Shown here: positions 13,955-14,990 of the stretch, in pieces
How the letters are laid out: each line of letters opens with the position of its first letter
Numbering within the stretch: position 1 is the stretch's first letter
Assembly: GCA_005881085.1 (NCBI GenBank)
Contig: VBGU01000097.1
Location: 1 to 14,990, forward strand
Origin: Chloroflexota bacterium
Lineage (GTDB): Bacteria; Chloroflexota; Limnocylindria; P2-11E
Length of the DNA: 14,990 nt
Reading direction: 5' to 3'
Translations under genes and position numbers: made by a program
The notes under the pieces: model-generated
Told to the model about the DNA's origin: nothing
Seen by the model: only the letters and a program-made list of their open reading frames with translations
Databases searched by the model: none

Positions 13955-14990
13955 CGCGACGGATCGCCATGGTCTCGGTGCACGCCTGTCCTCTCGCGAA
14001 GCTGGGCGGTCGCGACTCTGGTGGGATGAACGTGTACGTGCGCGAGCTGGCGCGCGACCTCGGCGCGCGCGGCATCGAGATCGACGTCTTCACGCGCTGG
14101 CGCGAGAGAGACGACCCGCGGATCCAGCAGCTCGGCCCGAACGCGCGGGTGATCCACATCCAGTCAGGTCCGATCGGCTACTGGCCGAAGATGGACGTCT
14201 ACCAGCACCTCGACGAGTTCACCGCCAAGCTTCTCGAGCACGCGGCGTCGGAGGGAAAGTCGTACGACCTCGTGCACGCCCACTACTGGCTCTCGGCGAA
14301 GGTCGCGCGGACTCTCGAAAAGCAATGGAACGTTCCAGTCGTGCAGATGTTCCACACCCTCGGCCTCGTGAAGCGCGAGGTCATGGACGAGGACATCGAC
14401 GGCGAGAGCGACATACGGGTCGAGATCGAGCGCGAGGCTGTCCAAAAATCGGCAGCGGTCGTCGCGTCGAGCAAGATCGAGCTCGACGAGCTGCGGCGTC
14501 TCTACCGAGCCGACGCCTCACGCGTCGCGGTCATTCCCGCGGGCGTCGATCCGGCGCTGTTCCATCCGGTCCGCCAGGCCGACGCGAGAGAGAAGCTCGG
14601 GCGCGACCAGTGCGAGCGACTCATCCTCTTCGTCGGGCGGATCGAGCAGATCAAAGGGATCGACGTGCTGTTGCGCGCGCTCGGTCTTCTCTTTCAGCGG
14701 CACCCGGACATGAGAAGCGACATCTGCCTTCTTGTGGTCGGCGGGGCGCTCGATCCGGGCGACGACGCGCCCGAGACAGAGAAGATCCTCGAGCTCCGCC
14801 GCCTCGTGCACGAGCACCGCCTCGAATCGAATGTGTCGTTCGTCGGGTCGCGGGGGCAGGAGGATCTCGCCCTGTACTACGCGGCCGCGGATCTGTGCGC
14901 GGTGCCGTCGCTCACCGAATCGTTCGGGCTGGTCGCGCTCGAAGCGATGGCCTGCGGCACACCCGTCGTCGGGACCCGCGTCGGTGGACT
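13951..14990 (+). CDS. GT4-family glycosyltransferase, MshA-like, 3' end cut by window edge
   Basis: 346 complete codons are visible and the gene runs off the right edge. The N-terminal SVHACPLAKLGG, then GGMNVYVREL (24-33), resembles the nucleotide-sugar GT-B glycosyltransferase MshA and its relatives. HTLGLVK is at 135-141, IPAGVDPALF at 195-204 and the phosphate-binding GRIEQIKGIDVLL at 229-241. The EX7E motif, ESFGLVALEAMACGTPVV, is at 323-340, and its two Glu contact the donor sugar. MshA adds GlcNAc to inositol-phosphate in mycothiol synthesis; related enzymes make sucrose or glycolipids. No other mycothiol gene is in view, so the acceptor is left open. It overlaps the acyltransferase gene by four bases. 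Confidence 0.9.
   Translation, partial: MTRRIAMVSVHACPLAKLGGRDSGGMNVYVRELARDLGARGIEIDVFTRWRERDDPRIQQLGPNARVIHIQSGPIGYWPKMDVYQHLDEFTAKLLEHAASEGKSYDLVHAHYWLSAKVARTLEKQWNVPVVQMFHTLGLVKREVMDEDIDGESDIRVEIEREAVQKSAAVVASSKIELDELRRLYRADASRVAVIPAGVDPALFHPVRQADAREKLGRDQCERLILFVGRIEQIKGIDVLLRALGLLFQRHPDMRSDICLLVVGGALDPGDDAPETEKILELRRLVHEHRLESNVSFVGSRGQEDLALYYAAADLCAVPSLTESFGLVALEAMACGTPVVGTRVGG

Overview
The window is GC-rich bacterial chromosome with tightly packed genes. Starts are a mix of ATG, GTG and TTG, many genes are coupled by 1-25 nt gaps or ATGA overlaps, and several genes appear to be leaderless or nearly so. Gene content (MshA-like glycosyltransferase, CHRD protein, class II FBPase, XRE-TPR regulator, FchA-type cyclodeaminase, SAM-I riboswitch) suits a high-GC Gram-positive-like or Chloroflexota-type soil or aquatic lineage. 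That placement is inference; there is no rRNA or marker gene to fix it. I see no mobile elements, CRISPR arrays, tRNAs or rRNAs, and no gene-free stretch longer than 300 bases.

Layout. 1-844 (-): 5' part of an M50 site-2-type membrane protease, running off the left edge. 959-3527 (+): secreted CHRD-domain protein, a hairpin, then nitroreductase, DEAD-box RNA helicase and a small protein with a lysine tail. 7042-3539 (-): a sulfur/one-carbon operon behind a SAM-I (S-box) riboswitch, in the order metF, MetE-N-like half, MetE-C-like half, unknown membrane protein. 7261-8741 (+), divergent from it: an FchA-type cyclodeaminase/cyclohydrolase and a FolD homologue. A long imperfect hairpin (8777-8866) lies between folD and the convergent XRE-TPR regulator (10267-8909, -). 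Divergent from that regulator is an orphan response-regulator receiver protein (10365-10745, +). Then glycerate kinase and GlpX-type fructose-1,6-bisphosphatase (12921-10758, -), and finally a GNAT/CelD-type acyltransferase overlapping an MshA-like GT4 glycosyltransferase (12980-14990, +) that runs off the right edge.

The most interesting part is 4163-8741, a compact folate one-carbon module. FchA and FolD would interconvert formyl-, methenyl- and methylene-THF. MetF would reduce methylene-THF to methyl-THF, and the split MetE would pass the methyl group to homocysteine. The SAM riboswitch would shut the metF-metE arm off when SAM is plentiful. Two enzymes have unusual active sites. The FolD homologue lacks all three residues aligned with the E. 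coli catalytic K54, Q98 and D121 (here L, L, E), and it sits next to an FchA homologue that could supply the missing cyclohydrolase step. The MetE C-terminal half keeps His, Cys and Cys of its zinc site but has Ala where the Glu ligand should be.
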